From Coptis chinensis (lineage: Eukaryota > Streptophyta > Magnoliopsida > Ranunculales > Ranunculaceae): a DNA stretch of 64,000 bases. The translations under genes and the position numbers were made by a program. Shown piece by piece: positions 46,305 through 59,700 of this stretch (position 1 is the first letter of the stretch; each line of letters starts with the position of its first letter). The DNA lies in assembly GCA_015680905.1 (NCBI GenBank), contig CM027377.1:14470501-14534500 (forward strand). The letters run 5' to 3'. The notes beneath the pieces were generated by a model. The model saw only the letters and a list, made by a program, of their open reading frames with translations, did not search any database and had not been told where the DNA came from.

Positions 46305-46712
46305 CAAGGCCCAAAATATCGCCGAGATATCTGAGATAATGCCGATATATTTCGTTTTTTGGGTACACGAGATGGAAATATTCAATATATCTCCACCGAA
46401 TATTGGATATTGTTTTTTCCGATATATATCGTAATTTCTAATATATCGATATATATCGACAGATATATACAATATAAATTGTTGACTTTGTTGACTTTGA
46501 CCAATTTTTATTAATATATCGATGATATTTCTGATATGATCGACGATATTTATGATATAATCAGCGATATTTTTGATATTTTCTAATATATCGACATACA
46601 AAACAAAATTTTGACTGGTCAACAAAAAAAAATAGATATCTCCGATATTTCCGATACATTTCGTTTTTTGGGATACAAGATATATTGTCCGAATTCGATA
46701 TTTTGGTCCTTG
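46305..46712. mobile_element. hAT-like MITE, ATATCGATA-rich, second copy type
   Basis: Termini CAAGGCCCAAAATATCG and CGATATTTTGGTCCTTG are inverted with one mismatch. The 8-bp duplication GTTCAAAC lies immediately outside both ends (46297-46304, 46713-46720). The inside is filled with ATATCGATAT and CCGATATTTC words. Length (408 bp) and build match the 403-bp element at 25280. The ORFs are shadows. Confidence 0.85.
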
Positions 46713-47003
46713 GTTCAAACTACCTCACTAAATCACTAATCAACTAATGGAATATTGTAGAATCAAATTTAACAATTGCATATATGTTAATTAGTTCTTA
46801 ACAATTAATTTGGGATGTTAAAATAAAAGAAGCAAGAAAACATAGGTGAAGAATATAGAAATTTAACAAGTCTACACACCTGTATGAGTGGCTGGTAGAA
46901 AAATCTAAGCCACATGCAACACTGTGTGGCGGTTAGAATTTTTTTTCCCACAGCCTTTGAGAATGGCGGCTGGAGAGCCCAAAAAAAAAAAATCCTATAC
47001 GCC

Positions 47004-48742
47004 TGATAAACCGATATTTTCAAGTTTTTGGTTTTATACTTAAGTCCGAGGTCCACAGTCCGAAGTTCGAAGACCAAAGTCCAAAGTTCAAAGTTCGTTA
47101 GTCGTCCGTTTAGTCAAGTTACCTTACTCATGTGGGTTTGGTAGGATAGGTCGAGTAAGGGATCGTCCAAACCTTAGGGCTCGGCAAGGTTTACAACTGG
47201 ATTTACAACTTTTGGTGAATAGGATTTTAAGTTATTTAGTTGGTTTAAGTAAATTAACGGTAATGCAAGTAATGTAAATTAATAACGGTGATTTCGACGT
47301 AAATAAACAAAGATAGAGAAACAGGGAAAGGGTTAATCGTACTCATGCAAGAATCATTTTCAACAGTTTATACTACCACGTCACTACAGCTCTAATCCGT
47401 CTCGAGTTCGTAGACAAATCCGAGACGACGTTGAGTATCGATCCCTAGCAAAATGCACGCATCTCTGAGCGCATCTTACTAACATAAAGAGTTGAACTAA
47501 TATTTCATCTCTGGAATATCATTTCAGCTCTTGGTTCGATTCTACATCAGCTGGACAAATTGGAGAGCTGTCTAACACCATTGAGTCGCGCACGAGACAT
47601 TTTGGGTCTCTCATGAGGATCGTTTCCGAGTAATAAACACTCCAAAGTTGGACAGTCTCAATCATTTTGGGACCAGATGTATAATTTACACATAATTCCT
47701 AAGTAGTGATTCTAGAACATTAGAGTGTCAATCCGGATTCTCACACAAACATCATAACCCTCCCCCTGAGGGGGGGGGGGGGATTAGCTCATGGTCATTG
47801 GATGAATAATTAAACTTGCTATATACAATAAATAAGTAAATGTAGAACAGGAATTAAATTTGAAAAGAAATGACTTTTATTAAGAAGAATGAACTTACAG
47901 TACTGAGGCTGCTGGAAGGGAAAATGACGGAATGTAAACTATGTACTGGAATGAAAGCTACAGACTATATCTAAAACTAACTAACTAATGAGCCAAAGAT
48001 AAAGCGTAAAAGCTGAAGAAGAAATATTGAAGACCCCCTCACATATATATAGGTTGGTCTCCTCTTGTGAAGCCTTTTAATTTCATTTTGTCCTTTTCTT
48101 CATTTTGTTTTTTTCTTGTTTGTATTTGGTCCAAAGTTTTGTTTACGAAACAAAACTTTCATTTAATGTTTTGTTCTTTTGTGCTTTGTTTTGTCCTTTT
48201 GCCCAATTCAATTCAAACATTGAATTGATACATGTCTTTTCCTTTTGCAAGGTGGCACAAAATTGTGACCATTACTTGCCACGCTTTATATGCTTCGTCA
48301 TGCCTTTTTGGCCCCCGAGTGGGTCCGCGTGGTGTGCCAGATTAAATGCACCGATTTTGGCATTTTCTGACAACTTTCTGCGTAGAGTTTTTATGCATAC
48401 CTCGTTGCTCACGGTAGTTCACTATCCGAAGTCGTCAGTGTTTGAAAGATATAAGCTTTGGAAGTTTCTTTGCTTCTTTACATGTGGACCAAGACTTGTT
48501 TTTTTTTTCTTCGAAACTTCGGCTCTAGTCAGACTTTGTTGGGCTTCACTGGGGCTGAGTGCGAAGACTTCAAATATTCCAGTATTCTCGTACTTTGATG
48601 CATGTTTTATCATTATACTCATGTTAACTATGAAAACCTGCAAAAGTACAAAAATATAATTATTTTGTGATTATTAAACACATAATTGACCAAAACACTA
48701 TGTCTCTACGGGGTTTAATATTACAGTTTTGGGTGCTTATCA
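47004..48742 (-). repeat. 3' LTR of the Athila-like fossil
   Basis: 1739 bp, TGATAAACC at the low end and GCTTATCA at the high end. It is followed at 48743-48754 by CGCCACCCCCAG, the complement of a purine tract. Its first 370 bp match 63615-64000. Confidence 0.85.
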
Positions 48743-50540
48743 CGCCACCCCCAGACAGCACTTTGCTTGTCCTCAAGCAAAGAAGAGACATTAAAATGAT
48801 AAGTGATCAAAAATGTGTTGTCCTAAGCTAAGTCTCATTTCGCAAAGTGCGGTTGCATTGACCATATGCAACAAGGCCTTGAACCACTAGGAATTCCCTA
48901 GTGGACGAGTTATATCCTCGTGAGAGTTTTCCAGAGAAGATACTCACAAACTTCATTTATACTACAACGACTCAGTAACAAAGGCCCGTTTCCTTAATTA
49001 ATCTTAGATATATATACATCTCACTAGCGGGGGAAACAAGAATTAATTCTTTCGAAATTCAAGTTAATATACATACAATATATAATCAAAACATCTACAT
49101 ATGAGCATGTATGCAGTGATCTTTACAATGAAATGTACGAGCAGGGCCATTTCTGAATCCTTTGGATATCATCCTTAAGTAGGTTCTCACAGGTATGTGT
49201 CGAAACACAATTTCTCTCTTATTTTTCTACTCAAGTTTTGCTAACTCCAGTGTGCAGTGGGCACACGTTTCCTCACATACTCAATGACAGTCAGAGGAGC
49301 CGAGGTCGAGAATTCACATCTACTACTTATTATCACACTATCCTACTCCTAATTGAGCTAGAGGTCTTTATTAGGTTTTATGGGACTTAAGTGGTAGTGT
49401 AGAAGAAATTGGAATGGAAAATTCAAAAATGATAAGTATGAGAGAATAAGGTCTTCGAGATATTTATACTAGAGAAATCTTTATTTTCTTTCCTGCTTCT
49501 AATATGGGTTTCCATACTTAGATTTTTTAAGCTTTTGTATTCCCTTTTGATTTGATTTTGGGGGAAATTCTAACTTTGATATTTCTTTTGATTTTTGGAA
49601 ACATATTTCTATTTTTCTTTTTCTTTTCTTCTGAAGTAGGTAACTGATTTTGATTTGTGACAAGTTTTTCTCTTCATTTTTCCATATTTCATCCTATTTC
49701 TCATACTCATCGTTTAGGTGGGCTTATTTATTTGTGGTTAATAGATGGGTAATGAATTGTTTTTTGGTGAAATAGAAAGGATTAATGAAAGGTTTAGTAG
49801 GGCGACTAGCGGTAAAAATTTTACAGGTGTGAATTTTTGGCTATATCGATCCAAAGAAAGCCTAAATTCTCGCATAGGATTCGGTTAGTGATCAAGTAAG
49901 TAGACGTGTGAACTTCTCTATTCGGAAAAACTACTCCTTTGTGTCATTACTCACATATTACACATTTTGAGGCTTTTTGGTTAGATTCTTACAGGATATG
50001 GAAACTAAGTTGTCTAACCGTGGGTCCCAGAAACTTATTGCTATGTACATGTAATGATAGTCAGTGCATGAATGCTCATGAAAAGATGTAAAAACTATTG
50101 CATGCGTATTAACTTAAGTTTCTAAGAACAAATCCTAATTCAAATGCTAGGGTGAGATTTCTAAATATTTTTCATCAAATAAAGGAAACGAGAATTTGTC
50201 ACTAAATACACTTATTTAGACATAAATAAAACTATATACAACTATGAATGCTTAATTTTTGCAAAAGGTTCTCGCCACCCCCAAATAGTCGGACGTTGTG
50301 TCCTCAAAGTATGAAGAGGAAGAAAGAATATACCTGAGAGGCTTTGAGCAAAAATATAGCTGACATCTTCCACAAAAATTTATTGTAACACGCTATATAT
50401 TATACATCATAAAAGTGAAAGCACACTGTTAGGTTATTTATTTTTCATATCAAAACGTAAAACAAATATGTACATCAACTCACATTGCCCCAATTACGAA
50501 CTAGGGGATGGTCCATCCTTGCTTCGTCTTTGTAGAAATG

Positions 50541-52801
50541 TCATTCCTTTATGTCACGCCAATCTATCATAGCCTTCCAGACTTCACTCCACTTCCTCTT
50601 CCTTGAAGTGTCCAAATGAACTATCATTTTATCGTCATCAGAGAAGCAACGAACTTTCTTTAAATACCTTACAGGGTACCGCCATACCCAAAATCGCAAA
50701 GAACGAATTATCTTGCTTGTTGGACACATAGAGTCTACCTTTACCCAGTCATAAAAGTGGTTGTAAACTGTGGGAAGTACGTCCTCATTATCCTGCATGC
50801 TATAACTGGCAAAGTGATATAATGCTGCCAAAAAGACCGAGCCCTCTTAAGGTTCTCAATTACTAGGTCTGTGATGTCGAAGGCTTTATGTTGCTAGGCC
50901 AGGGCATGGAACGTCTTACAAGCTGATTTTGAGGCAGTGGAAAAATGCCAATCCCCCATGTTGCTGGGCCAGGGCATGGAACGTCTTACAAGCTGATTTT
51001 GAGGTAGTGGAAAAATGTCAATCCCCCACTGCCCCCATGATTGAGGCAGTGGAAAAAAGATAAATAACATAGCAGTTCCGACATTCATGGTCATACTGGC
51101 TAGTGGAATAGTGTTGTCTGGCCATCGTCCAGCTTCTGCGCGTTCAATGACTTGGGCTAGGCCATCGCCATAACAGGCGGCGAAATCTTCCCAAGAATAG
51201 TCATGCAAGTTGTTTGTATCATGTATTGAATGAGAATGTCTGGCTGAAGGGGTGGAAGGTCCAAAGCCATAGCAACTGCTGACTCGTAAAAAGGGTGTCG
51301 GGTGTTACCAATACGGATTGCAAATCCATTCAACATGAAACCATGTACAGCAGGTAGATCCTCCATATGATCGTAAAAATAAGTTGCCAAACCTGGAGAG
51401 TATGCCTGCTCCGGGTGTAGAATAAAGGAGTTCCAACCAACTCGTGTGATGAAATCTCTGAAGAGTTGTCCATATGCAGGAGAATTCAGCAACGAATGGA
51501 AAGATTGTCCGGAATCATCTTTAGAGATGCCATTGTAGAAGACGTGTGAAGAAAGATGCCACCTATAGACAAAGATAAACAAATATTAGAATACGATGGG
51601 AATGACTAAGTAAAAACAAATTACCATAAGAAAATTTGCACTATATTTAAAAATTTAAAAGAAAATGACAAAGAACATAAAATTGCAAAATCTAAATTGT
51701 GTCATGGGCCCAAGTAATGGCGAGGATCCTTTTATGAGAGAAATCCATTTATAAGATTCTCGATGCCGTCAATCCGTGCAACAGCCCGTTGCAACATTTC
51801 GCTCTGTGTTTGGTAAATCTCGGCGTGGTTCTCCATTATGAGAGTGTGATTTGCCAATAACTGGTTGTGGCTGTGCAAGAATTGTGCTTGTTCCTCTTCT
51901 TGTATTGTCCACAGGTCGTGAAATTCAAGAAGACTAGTGATGATAATGTTCTGACGTTTGTATAATGTCATCAGTCCTTGGTGAATTAAACGAATGCCTT
52001 CCATAAGATTAAATACGTTGCGTATTGCATTTTCAGTGAAGATGTTGTCAGCGGAACAAGCTTCGCGGGTTTTTGCACCGGCATGGTTCTTTGCAACGTC
52101 GGGATTCCAGAAACCATTCATACAAACTGAGTGAATGGTGAGAATGTTAGCTGTTCTGAGAGATGTATTAGGAGCAGTAATAGGGAAACCCCAACGCATC
52201 ATGATAAGTGTCATAATGGTTGGCAAAGGAGCTGCCTTTTTCCTAGCACGTGCGATCGCGCTCCAGAGAAATTTAATAATGCAAAAATCATTACAGTTAG
52301 TTTGCAAGACCCAGAGTAGATGGAGGAAGGGTTTTGTTATTTTGGAAGTCTTAGATGTGACGAGCACATTATGAGCAAGCCATTGGATCACAGATAATTG
52401 GTTTCTTTGCAAGGATCGCTGATAAACAATACAGTTTTTCCGGTTGTATTTGCCGTAAAGGATAGTTGCAAACATCAGATGCCTGATATTGTCGAATGGT
52501 GAATCTTGAAGGTGTACCCCTTGGTTCGTAATGGGAATTTGAAGTACCTCAGAGATGATTTCCATAGTCAATTCACATTCGTATCCGTTTGCACGGATAA
52601 AGAATTGCCCGTTTTGGAACTAACCGTGTTATAGAATAGCATGACCAAATCTCTGGAATAAAATGCTTGCTTATGATGTAATAGAGGGAACCATCCTCGA
52701 CGTAAAATTTTTGTGTCAAAAAAAGGATGAAAAAGACCATTTTGGAAATTTTCCATAAAATTTTGCTCGAGCACGAAAATTCGAGTGAAGGCCATGGCCA
52801 T
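50541..52801 (-). pseudogene. Extra ORF region of the Athila-like fossil, copies 1 and 2
   Basis: Two neighbouring open regions resemble the putative plant transposon protein family found after pol in Athila-type elements. One lies at about 50541-51582 (AYSPGLATYFYDHMEDLPAV). The other lies at about 51732-52801 (FQNGLFHPFFDTKILRRGWF; a coiled-coil-like C-terminus EEEQAQFLHSHNQLLANHTL). The region stands where some retroviruses have env, but I see no envelope features. Fossil state; a hAT-like MITE (52809-53161) lies immediately beyond the start of this region. Confidence 0.6.
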
Positions 52802-52808
52802 TAAAGAT

Positions 52809-53161
52809 TAGGGGTGGAATTCGAGCTAATCGAGCCGAGTTTCACTAAGCTCGGCTCAACTCGTTTATTTAAACGAGCTTTAATATAGGCTCAAGCTTGG
52901 CTCATATATTATATGAACGAGTCTGAGCTGAGCTTAAATGAGCCGAGCTGAGCCATCCCGAAAGTAGCTTCGGCTATTTTTTAATCGTGATGATGATGGT
53001 ATTTGAGCTTATTGAGCCGAGCTTCACCCTCTTTGTTTTTTAAGCAAGCTATAATATGGGCTCAAGCTTGGCTCATTTAGTTAAATGAACGAGCTTGAGC
53101 CAAGCTTAAACGAGCCAAGCCCGAGTCGAGCCCAAGCTACTCGGCTCAAATTCCACCCCTA
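52809..53161. mobile_element. hAT-like MITE inserted in the Athila-like fossil
   Basis: Termini TAGGGGTGGAATTCGAGC and GCTCAAATTCCACCCCTA are inverted with one mismatch. The 8-bp duplication TTAAAGAT sits at 52801-52808 and 53162-53169. The inside repeats GAGCCGAGC and GGCTCAAGCTTGGCTC words in both orientations. It is younger than its host element. Confidence 0.88.
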
Positions 53162-53739
53162 TTAAAGATGGAGTGGTGAAGAAAATTTAGTAGAAAAAAA
53201 AAAGAGAAGTTGGATTTTAGAGGTGTCTATCCTTGTTATAAATAGGCACCAATCCAAAGATGTAGAAAATACGGATCGAGGTGTCACAGGATAGTTAGAC
53301 CACGTGTATCTTCTAAAATATGGCGCAAAAGTGGATGTAGTGTGGAGAAGAAGATTTAGGCATGTGACTACAAGGAGTGCCACTTTTCTTTTTTCTTTCC
53401 CCCCTGTAAATAGCGTAAGTAGAAGGACAAGGAAGATGTAAGAACGTACAAAGGTGTGGAAACACATCATAATGACACGGGGAATAAAATACAAACCTAA
53501 ATATTAGATAGGACTATATGCCACATTAACAACATTACTATAATAAAACAAACGAGCATGAAGACTTGAGTAGCATATTCAATTTGCCGCTGCTCAAACT
53601 TTTCTAGTGCATCCATGAAGCTTGAAATTTGGAGCGAACTAAAAAACGATATTTAGAATAAGAAGTGTAGAGGGAAGAAGATGAAAGGAGTGAATGTGAA
53701 GGATGTGTTGGACTTATTTATAGAAAGAAAATTGAGCCA

Positions 53740-53825
53740 TTTTCTGACCGTTTTTGGATGCGATATCATGACCGTTTTCTGACCGTTTTTAGTGCGTTTC
53801 ATGACCGTTTTCGGACCGTTTTGCA
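53740..53825. repeat. TGACCGTTTT short repeat
   Basis: ATGACCGTTTTC-type words recur five times at uneven spacing (TCTGACCGTTTTTGG, CATGACCGTTTTCTG and so on), inside the Athila-like fossil. Confidence 0.6.
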
Positions 53826-53855
53826 AAACGTTGGTTGACGGTAAAATAAAATAAA

Positions 53856-53864
<9 letters not shown>

Positions 53865-53925
<61 letters not shown>
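53865..53925. repeat. (AT)n microsatellite
   Basis: About 30 uninterrupted AT units, within the Athila-like fossil. Confidence 0.9.
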
Positions 53926-53929
<4 letters not shown>

Positions 53930-54119
53930 ATTACTAATATTATTATATATATTTCTACCTATATAATATAATATTGGAGATAACTAATATACTATTTGAT
54001 AAGGCAGAGATTTTGGAAAATGTAGGAAATAGCAGACATCCTAGGTTGGAAAATAAAATGCAAACACATAAATAAAATATCCGACATAAATAATATACAA
54101 GACCGGAAAAATAAACTGG

Positions 54120-55421
54120 CTACTGAGAATCCTCAGGGGCTGCAGAAGAAGAACCAGGAGTCATGCGACGGCGTGCAGTACGAGCTCCCGTGGAGGCTAA
54201 CTGCTCCTGGATATCACCTAGAGTATCTATCACCTGAGCTTGAAACTGGTGCTGGTTTGCCATGAGCATTCGCTGGAACTGGTTCTGGCGAGTAGTCATA
54301 TGATCCTGAAATGCATTCATGGAAGCTCGCATTTCTTGCTGAAATTCGCCCATGCTGTCTGTCAACGACTCGTAGCGAGTGGTCATATCCGTCCTTAACT
54401 CACCCTAGGTATGTTTCATCGATACCTAGCGAGTGTACATGTCTCTCATGCCACTATTCATAGCACGTAAGGCATCCAAAGGATGGCTCATCTTACTCAT
54501 AGCAGTCTCATCAAAGAAGGGTGGGTGAGATGGACCTACGTTAGCGTGCTTGGCTGCCATTGGTGCTGTGGGTTCCCAGGGGGCCAGTATGCATTTCTTG
54601 AAAACAAGCATATTCTCATATAGTGGCATAGGGAGTAACGGGGTGGCAGACAGGAAACCCAAATTAATCATAACTTGCATTACAAGAACGGCAAGAGGAG
54701 CTGACCTGAGGGTAACATGTGTAATGATATCAAAAAGAAAGGTGACTATGCAGAAGTTACCCTTTCGCTCCTGGAGGATCCAGAGTAGGTGGAGGAATGT
54801 CTTGTTGATGTCCGATGGCTTCGAGGTTCCAATGACGTTCTGTCCCATCCATTGAGTCACGGCCAACTGGTTCCATCGCACCGAGCGCTGATATGCGCAT
54901 TTCCCATCCATATTGTACTAGCCCTCGATTAGCATGTCGAGCATTAGGTCGTAAGTCCGTGGATACACAGACTGCTGCTGAGTCAGCACATGGTCGACCA
55001 GAGGAATGCCCGTGATCCCGGAGATCAAAGCGGGTGTGACTTCGCGGCACACACCGTCGACGGTGACCCAAAAATGGTAGCCATTAAAGCTCCCATTGTC
55101 GTAAAATTTCATCACCAAATCAGTTGAATGGAACTCGCCATTGGCATACAACAAATACTCCCATCCTCTAGAGTGTATTTCCGTATCGAAGAATGGAGCA
55201 AACATCCCATTTTCAAATAGAGCTCCAAAAATTTTCTCCACCGAAATTCGCCTGTTTCCGGCCATTAGTGATCGTAGGTAGAGGCTGGATATTGATTTAA
55301 GATGAGGGGGAGAAATGGGAATTACTGATGCAAGGGAATTTGATTCTAAGTTGTGGGGGTCGCACGCGAGACTTGGTTTTAACGTGGACCTGTCTCGTGA
55401 GACTAAATCGTGAGGGAACAA
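54120..55421 (-). pseudogene. Extra ORF region of the Athila-like fossil, copy 3
   Basis: Open stretches read GNRRISVEKIFGALFENGMF, HSRGWEYLLYANGEFHSTDL, CREVTPALISGITGIPLVDH, then NWVTQ-like LAVTQWMGQNVIGTSKP and a Gln-rich C-terminus (MTTRQNQFQRMLMANQHQFQ). It shares the pattern of the open regions at 50541-52801, so the module appears multiplied. Putative plant transposon protein family; fossil state. Confidence 0.6.
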
Positions 55422-56740
55422 GATCCGAATTTTGGGGAAGAAGAAAAACGAAATTGTGACGCGTGGGATGGGTGTCTTGGGTTTAAATGGGCCGAGAATA
55501 ACGAGATATGGTTGGACCCAAAAAATTTCCCAAGCCTAAATCAAGCCTAAACCTCAATTTAAGCCTTAAAAAAATATAAACGCTCACCCACGACTCATTC
55601 GGACTCCGAATTGGATGAATGAGATATTGAAATGATCGGCACAAAAAATGCCATCCAATTATATGAGTCATTCTGAAAGGTCACAAAAGTTTTTGAAAAG
55701 AAGGAGGGGTGTTTTATTTATAAACAGAGTTTTTATTTATATATAAGGGAGATTTACGTGAAGAACACTAGATGTCCAGAAGAGTAACCATCTAAATTTA
55801 TAGGCAACTGTCATGTCGGCTCTGGAGCGAACCCAATCCAGCCAGATTGTGGCTTCACCTCTATATATTATGGGGTTAGGGGCAAAACTGTACCATCCTG
55901 GATCGTGCGCGCTACGGTCTAATAATATTGCCCTCATTACATATGACTATCCTCAAACCGCCCCAAAGGGAACTTAAAGTAACCAATTCTAAGGGTTGGT
56001 CTGGTGGAATCCATTGCCCGTACGTGTTCCAAGTATGCAACATCTGAGGTTGAACACGAATCTCTATGTGCACAACTTAATGCAAGGGGAATTTTAAAAG
56101 GCGACAATATATACATATCTACAAGGTGAGTCTTTTAACGTCAGATCCTCAAGACGAATAGAGTCTTTTAACATCAAATTCTCAAGACGTTTGCGAGTCT
56201 TTTAATGTCAGATCCTCAAAACGATTCCCAACCTGTGGGAGGAACGGCGCGGCGATGAAGTTTATCCTGCGCAACTGGTGTCAGACAAAAGTATACCTTA
56301 TACCGGCTAGTATCGGATAGGAAGTCAAAACCTGGACAGAAAGGTGTTTGACAATGCATACACCACCCCATCCTTCGCACACGTCGTTTACGAGCAAAAG
56401 TACTACGGCCATTACCTATTCGTGATGAGTGAGACTTACACCAAATGATTAGCTGAAGTTCGCGAGCCAGAGAGTAGAAAAGGGAAGAGAAGGAAGGAGG
56501 TGAAATTTTTAGTATCCATCGTTTACCAATAGGAACGTTTGCTCGTATTGCAGAAGACATTTATAATCAGTTTTGAAATAGAGTTTTTGTGGATTACAGT
56601 TTCGGCGCTTGCAACCACACACTTCAACGAACTTTTGAGATCATAAAATAGAAGATGGCTCGGCTACCAAAATGGCATACCCTCTATCGAAACAATATTG
56701 AGTATGCCAAACGAAACATCTAGTCTATGTAGACCAGATC
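55422..56740. other. Spacer of the Athila-like fossil with a 33-bp tandem repeat
   Basis: 56128-56228 holds three units GAGTCTTTTAACGTCAGATC..., each ending in CTCAAGACG or close to it. No gene of its own. Confidence 0.55.
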
Positions 56741-59700
56741 CTAAAGAAGAGTCTGTTCAACATTTGGGGAGCGTAACTCGTGGTAATATTTGAGGCGTTG
56801 TCCATTTACTTGAAATTTGCTGTTATTTTGTGGATTAAGCAAAGAGATTGCCCCATAATGAGTCACAACAGACACAATGAAAGGACCAGACCATTGTGTT
56901 TTTAATTTACCAGGAAAAATGTGTAATATGGAGTTGTATAGTAAAACTTTTTGGCCAATTTTGAAATCTTTATGCAAAATGTGCTTGTCGTGCACTCTTT
57001 TCATATTAGCTTTGTAGGATTTCGAGAGATCATAAGCATCACTCTGAATCTCCTCAAGCTCATTTAATTGCAGTTTTTGCTTCTCGCCTACCCTGTTGAT
57101 ATTGTAATTGAAACTTTTGAAGGTCCAAAGGCACGATGCTCAAGTTCAACTGGCAGATGGCAAGGTTTTCCAAAAATAATGCGGTAAGGAGTCATCCCTA
57201 TAAGTGTTTTAAATGCTATTCGGTATGCCCACAAGGCATCCGATAAGCAGAGAGACCAGTCTTTTCTTGATGGATTGACAGTTTTCTCCAGAATAGACTT
57301 TATCTCTCTGTTGGAGACTTCCATTTGGCCACTCGTCTGTCGGTGATATGGAGTAGCAACTTTGTGAGTAACTCCATATTTCTTCATTAAAAACCCAAAA
57401 ATTTATTACAAAAATGTGTACCCCCATCACTGATGATAGCTTTGGGGACACCAAAATGAGAGAAAATATTTTCTTTTACAAATTTCACGACAGTCTTATG
57501 GTCATTTGAGCGATATGCGAGTGCCTCAATCCATTTGGACACATAGTCTACATCGACTAGAATGTAGAGAAAACCTTAAGAAATAGGGAAGGGTCCCATA
57601 AAATCAATGCCCCAAACATCAAAAATTTCCACAATTAAGATAGGATTTAGGGGCATCATATTGCGTTTGGTAATTCGACCTAGGTGCTGATAACGAATGC
57701 AAGATATGCAATGTTCGTGTGCATCACGAAAAAGGGTAGGCCAGTAAAAACCACATTGTAACACCTTGGCCGCAGTTTTCTTCCCACTGAAATGACTGCC
57801 GCAAGATTGTTCATGGCAAAATGATAATACATCGGTGTGCTCCCAGTCGGGAATGCAGCGACGAATGAGTTGGTCGGAATAATACTTAAAGAGGTAGGGG
57901 TCATCCCAGAAATAAAATTTTACAGTGGATAAGAACTTTTTACGATCAGGACGTGACCAAGAGGAAGGAACTTCCTCAGTAACTAGGTAGTTAACGATAT
58001 CTGTGTACCATGGAAAGGAGAAAATGGAGTACAAATATTCGTCTGGGAAGGAATCACAGATGGCTTCAGAATCACTATCAATGTCACCAACCAGCCTTGA
58101 TAAATAGTCGGCCACGATATTTTCGGTACCTTTCTTGTCTTTGATTTCCAGGGTGAATTCTTGCAAGAGAAGGATCTAGCGGAACAATTACTGTTTCGCA
58201 TCCTTTTTCGCGAGTAAGTACCGAAGTGAGGCATGGTCAGTATATACGATGGTGGATGATCCAACTAAGTAAGGGCAAAACTTATCCAAAGTATAGACAA
58301 TAGCTAGGAACTCTTTCTCAGTTGTTGTGTAATTACGTTGAGCATCATTAAGAGTTTTACTAGCATAGTAAATGACAATGGGTTTGTCATCACGTCGTTG
58401 GCATAGTACGGCGCCAATAACAAAGTCGCTAGCATCACAAATCAGTTCGAATGGTTGAGACCAATCAGGGGGTTGAGTGATAGGAGCGGTTGTCAGGGCG
58501 GTTTTTAAAGTATCAAAAGCTTGTTTACAATTGAAATTGAAGTCGAATACCATATCCTTAAGCAGGAGATTGGTTAAGGGTCGTGCAACTTTAGAAAAAT
58601 CTTGAATGAATCGCCTGTAAAACCCAACGTGGCCTAAAAAGGCACGGATATCACGAACTGTTCGTGGGAAAGGTAGTAAAGCAATTTTAACAATTTTAGC
58701 TTTATCAACCTCTATCCCGTCTTTCAAAACAATATAACCTAGAACAAGTCCTTTGGTAACCATGAAATGACATTTCTCCTAATTAAGTACCAGATTTTTC
58801 TCTTCGCAACGTGTTAACACTTTAGAAAGGTTGGATAGGCAGTCGTCAAAGGAATTTCCATAAATGGAAAAGTCGTCCATGAAGACTTCCATATAACATT
58901 CCACCATATCACTGAAAATGTGAAGCATGCAGCGTTGGAAAGTTCTTAGGGAATTGCAAAGACCAAAAGGCATTCGTTTGTATGTAAAGGTTCCAAAAGG
59001 ACATGTGAAAGTTGTCTTTTCTTGATCAGCATGATCAATGACAACTTGGAAGTTGCCAGAATAGCCATCAAGAAAACAGTAGTTTGCATGACCGGCTAAA
59101 CGTTCTAGCATCTAGTCAATAAAAGGAAGAGGGAAGTGATCTTTACGTGTTCTAGCATTAAGTTTGCGATAGTCAATACAAATTCTCCATTTTAATGGAA
59201 TGCGAGTGGAGATGCATTTACCATTTTCATTTTGTACAACTTGAATGCCGGACTTTTTGGGAACAACATGGACAGGACTAACCCAGTTACTATCAGAGAT
59301 AGGGTATATGATACCCACATCAAGTAAACGAAAAACTTCCTCCCTCACTACCTCTTTCATGGCAGGGTTAAGGCGATGTTGCGGTTCTTGCGATGTTTTT
59401 GTACCGTCATCTAGATGTATGCGATGCGTGCATACACTAGGGTATATTCCTTTAATATCATCTAAGGACCAATCGATAGCTAAGCGGTGTTAACGAATGA
59501 CACGAATCAAATGTGCTTCTTCATCAGTAGTTAAGTGAGAAGAAATTATTATAGGGTGACTACCATCAAGATCGAGAAGCACGTACTTCAAATCAGAGGG
59601 TACAGGTTTTAAATCCGGAGCTGGAGGATTGGGGATCAAGGATTCATGAGGGGCCATCTCTTCAATAGAAAAGAGCGAGTCTGGTTCTTCTGGATCAGTT

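Noticed and set aside
46153-46718. ORFs of 93 and 139 codons on both strands
   Set aside because: Products of the ATATCGATA-rich MITE and its flank.
48105-48659. 184-codon plus-strand ORF
   Set aside because: Lies inside the 3' LTR of the minus-strand Athila-like fossil; hydrophobic by composition.
50541-55421. Viral envelope gene after pol
   Set aside because: Position fits, but no signal peptide, cleavage site or membrane anchor was seen; the plant transposon protein family explains it better.
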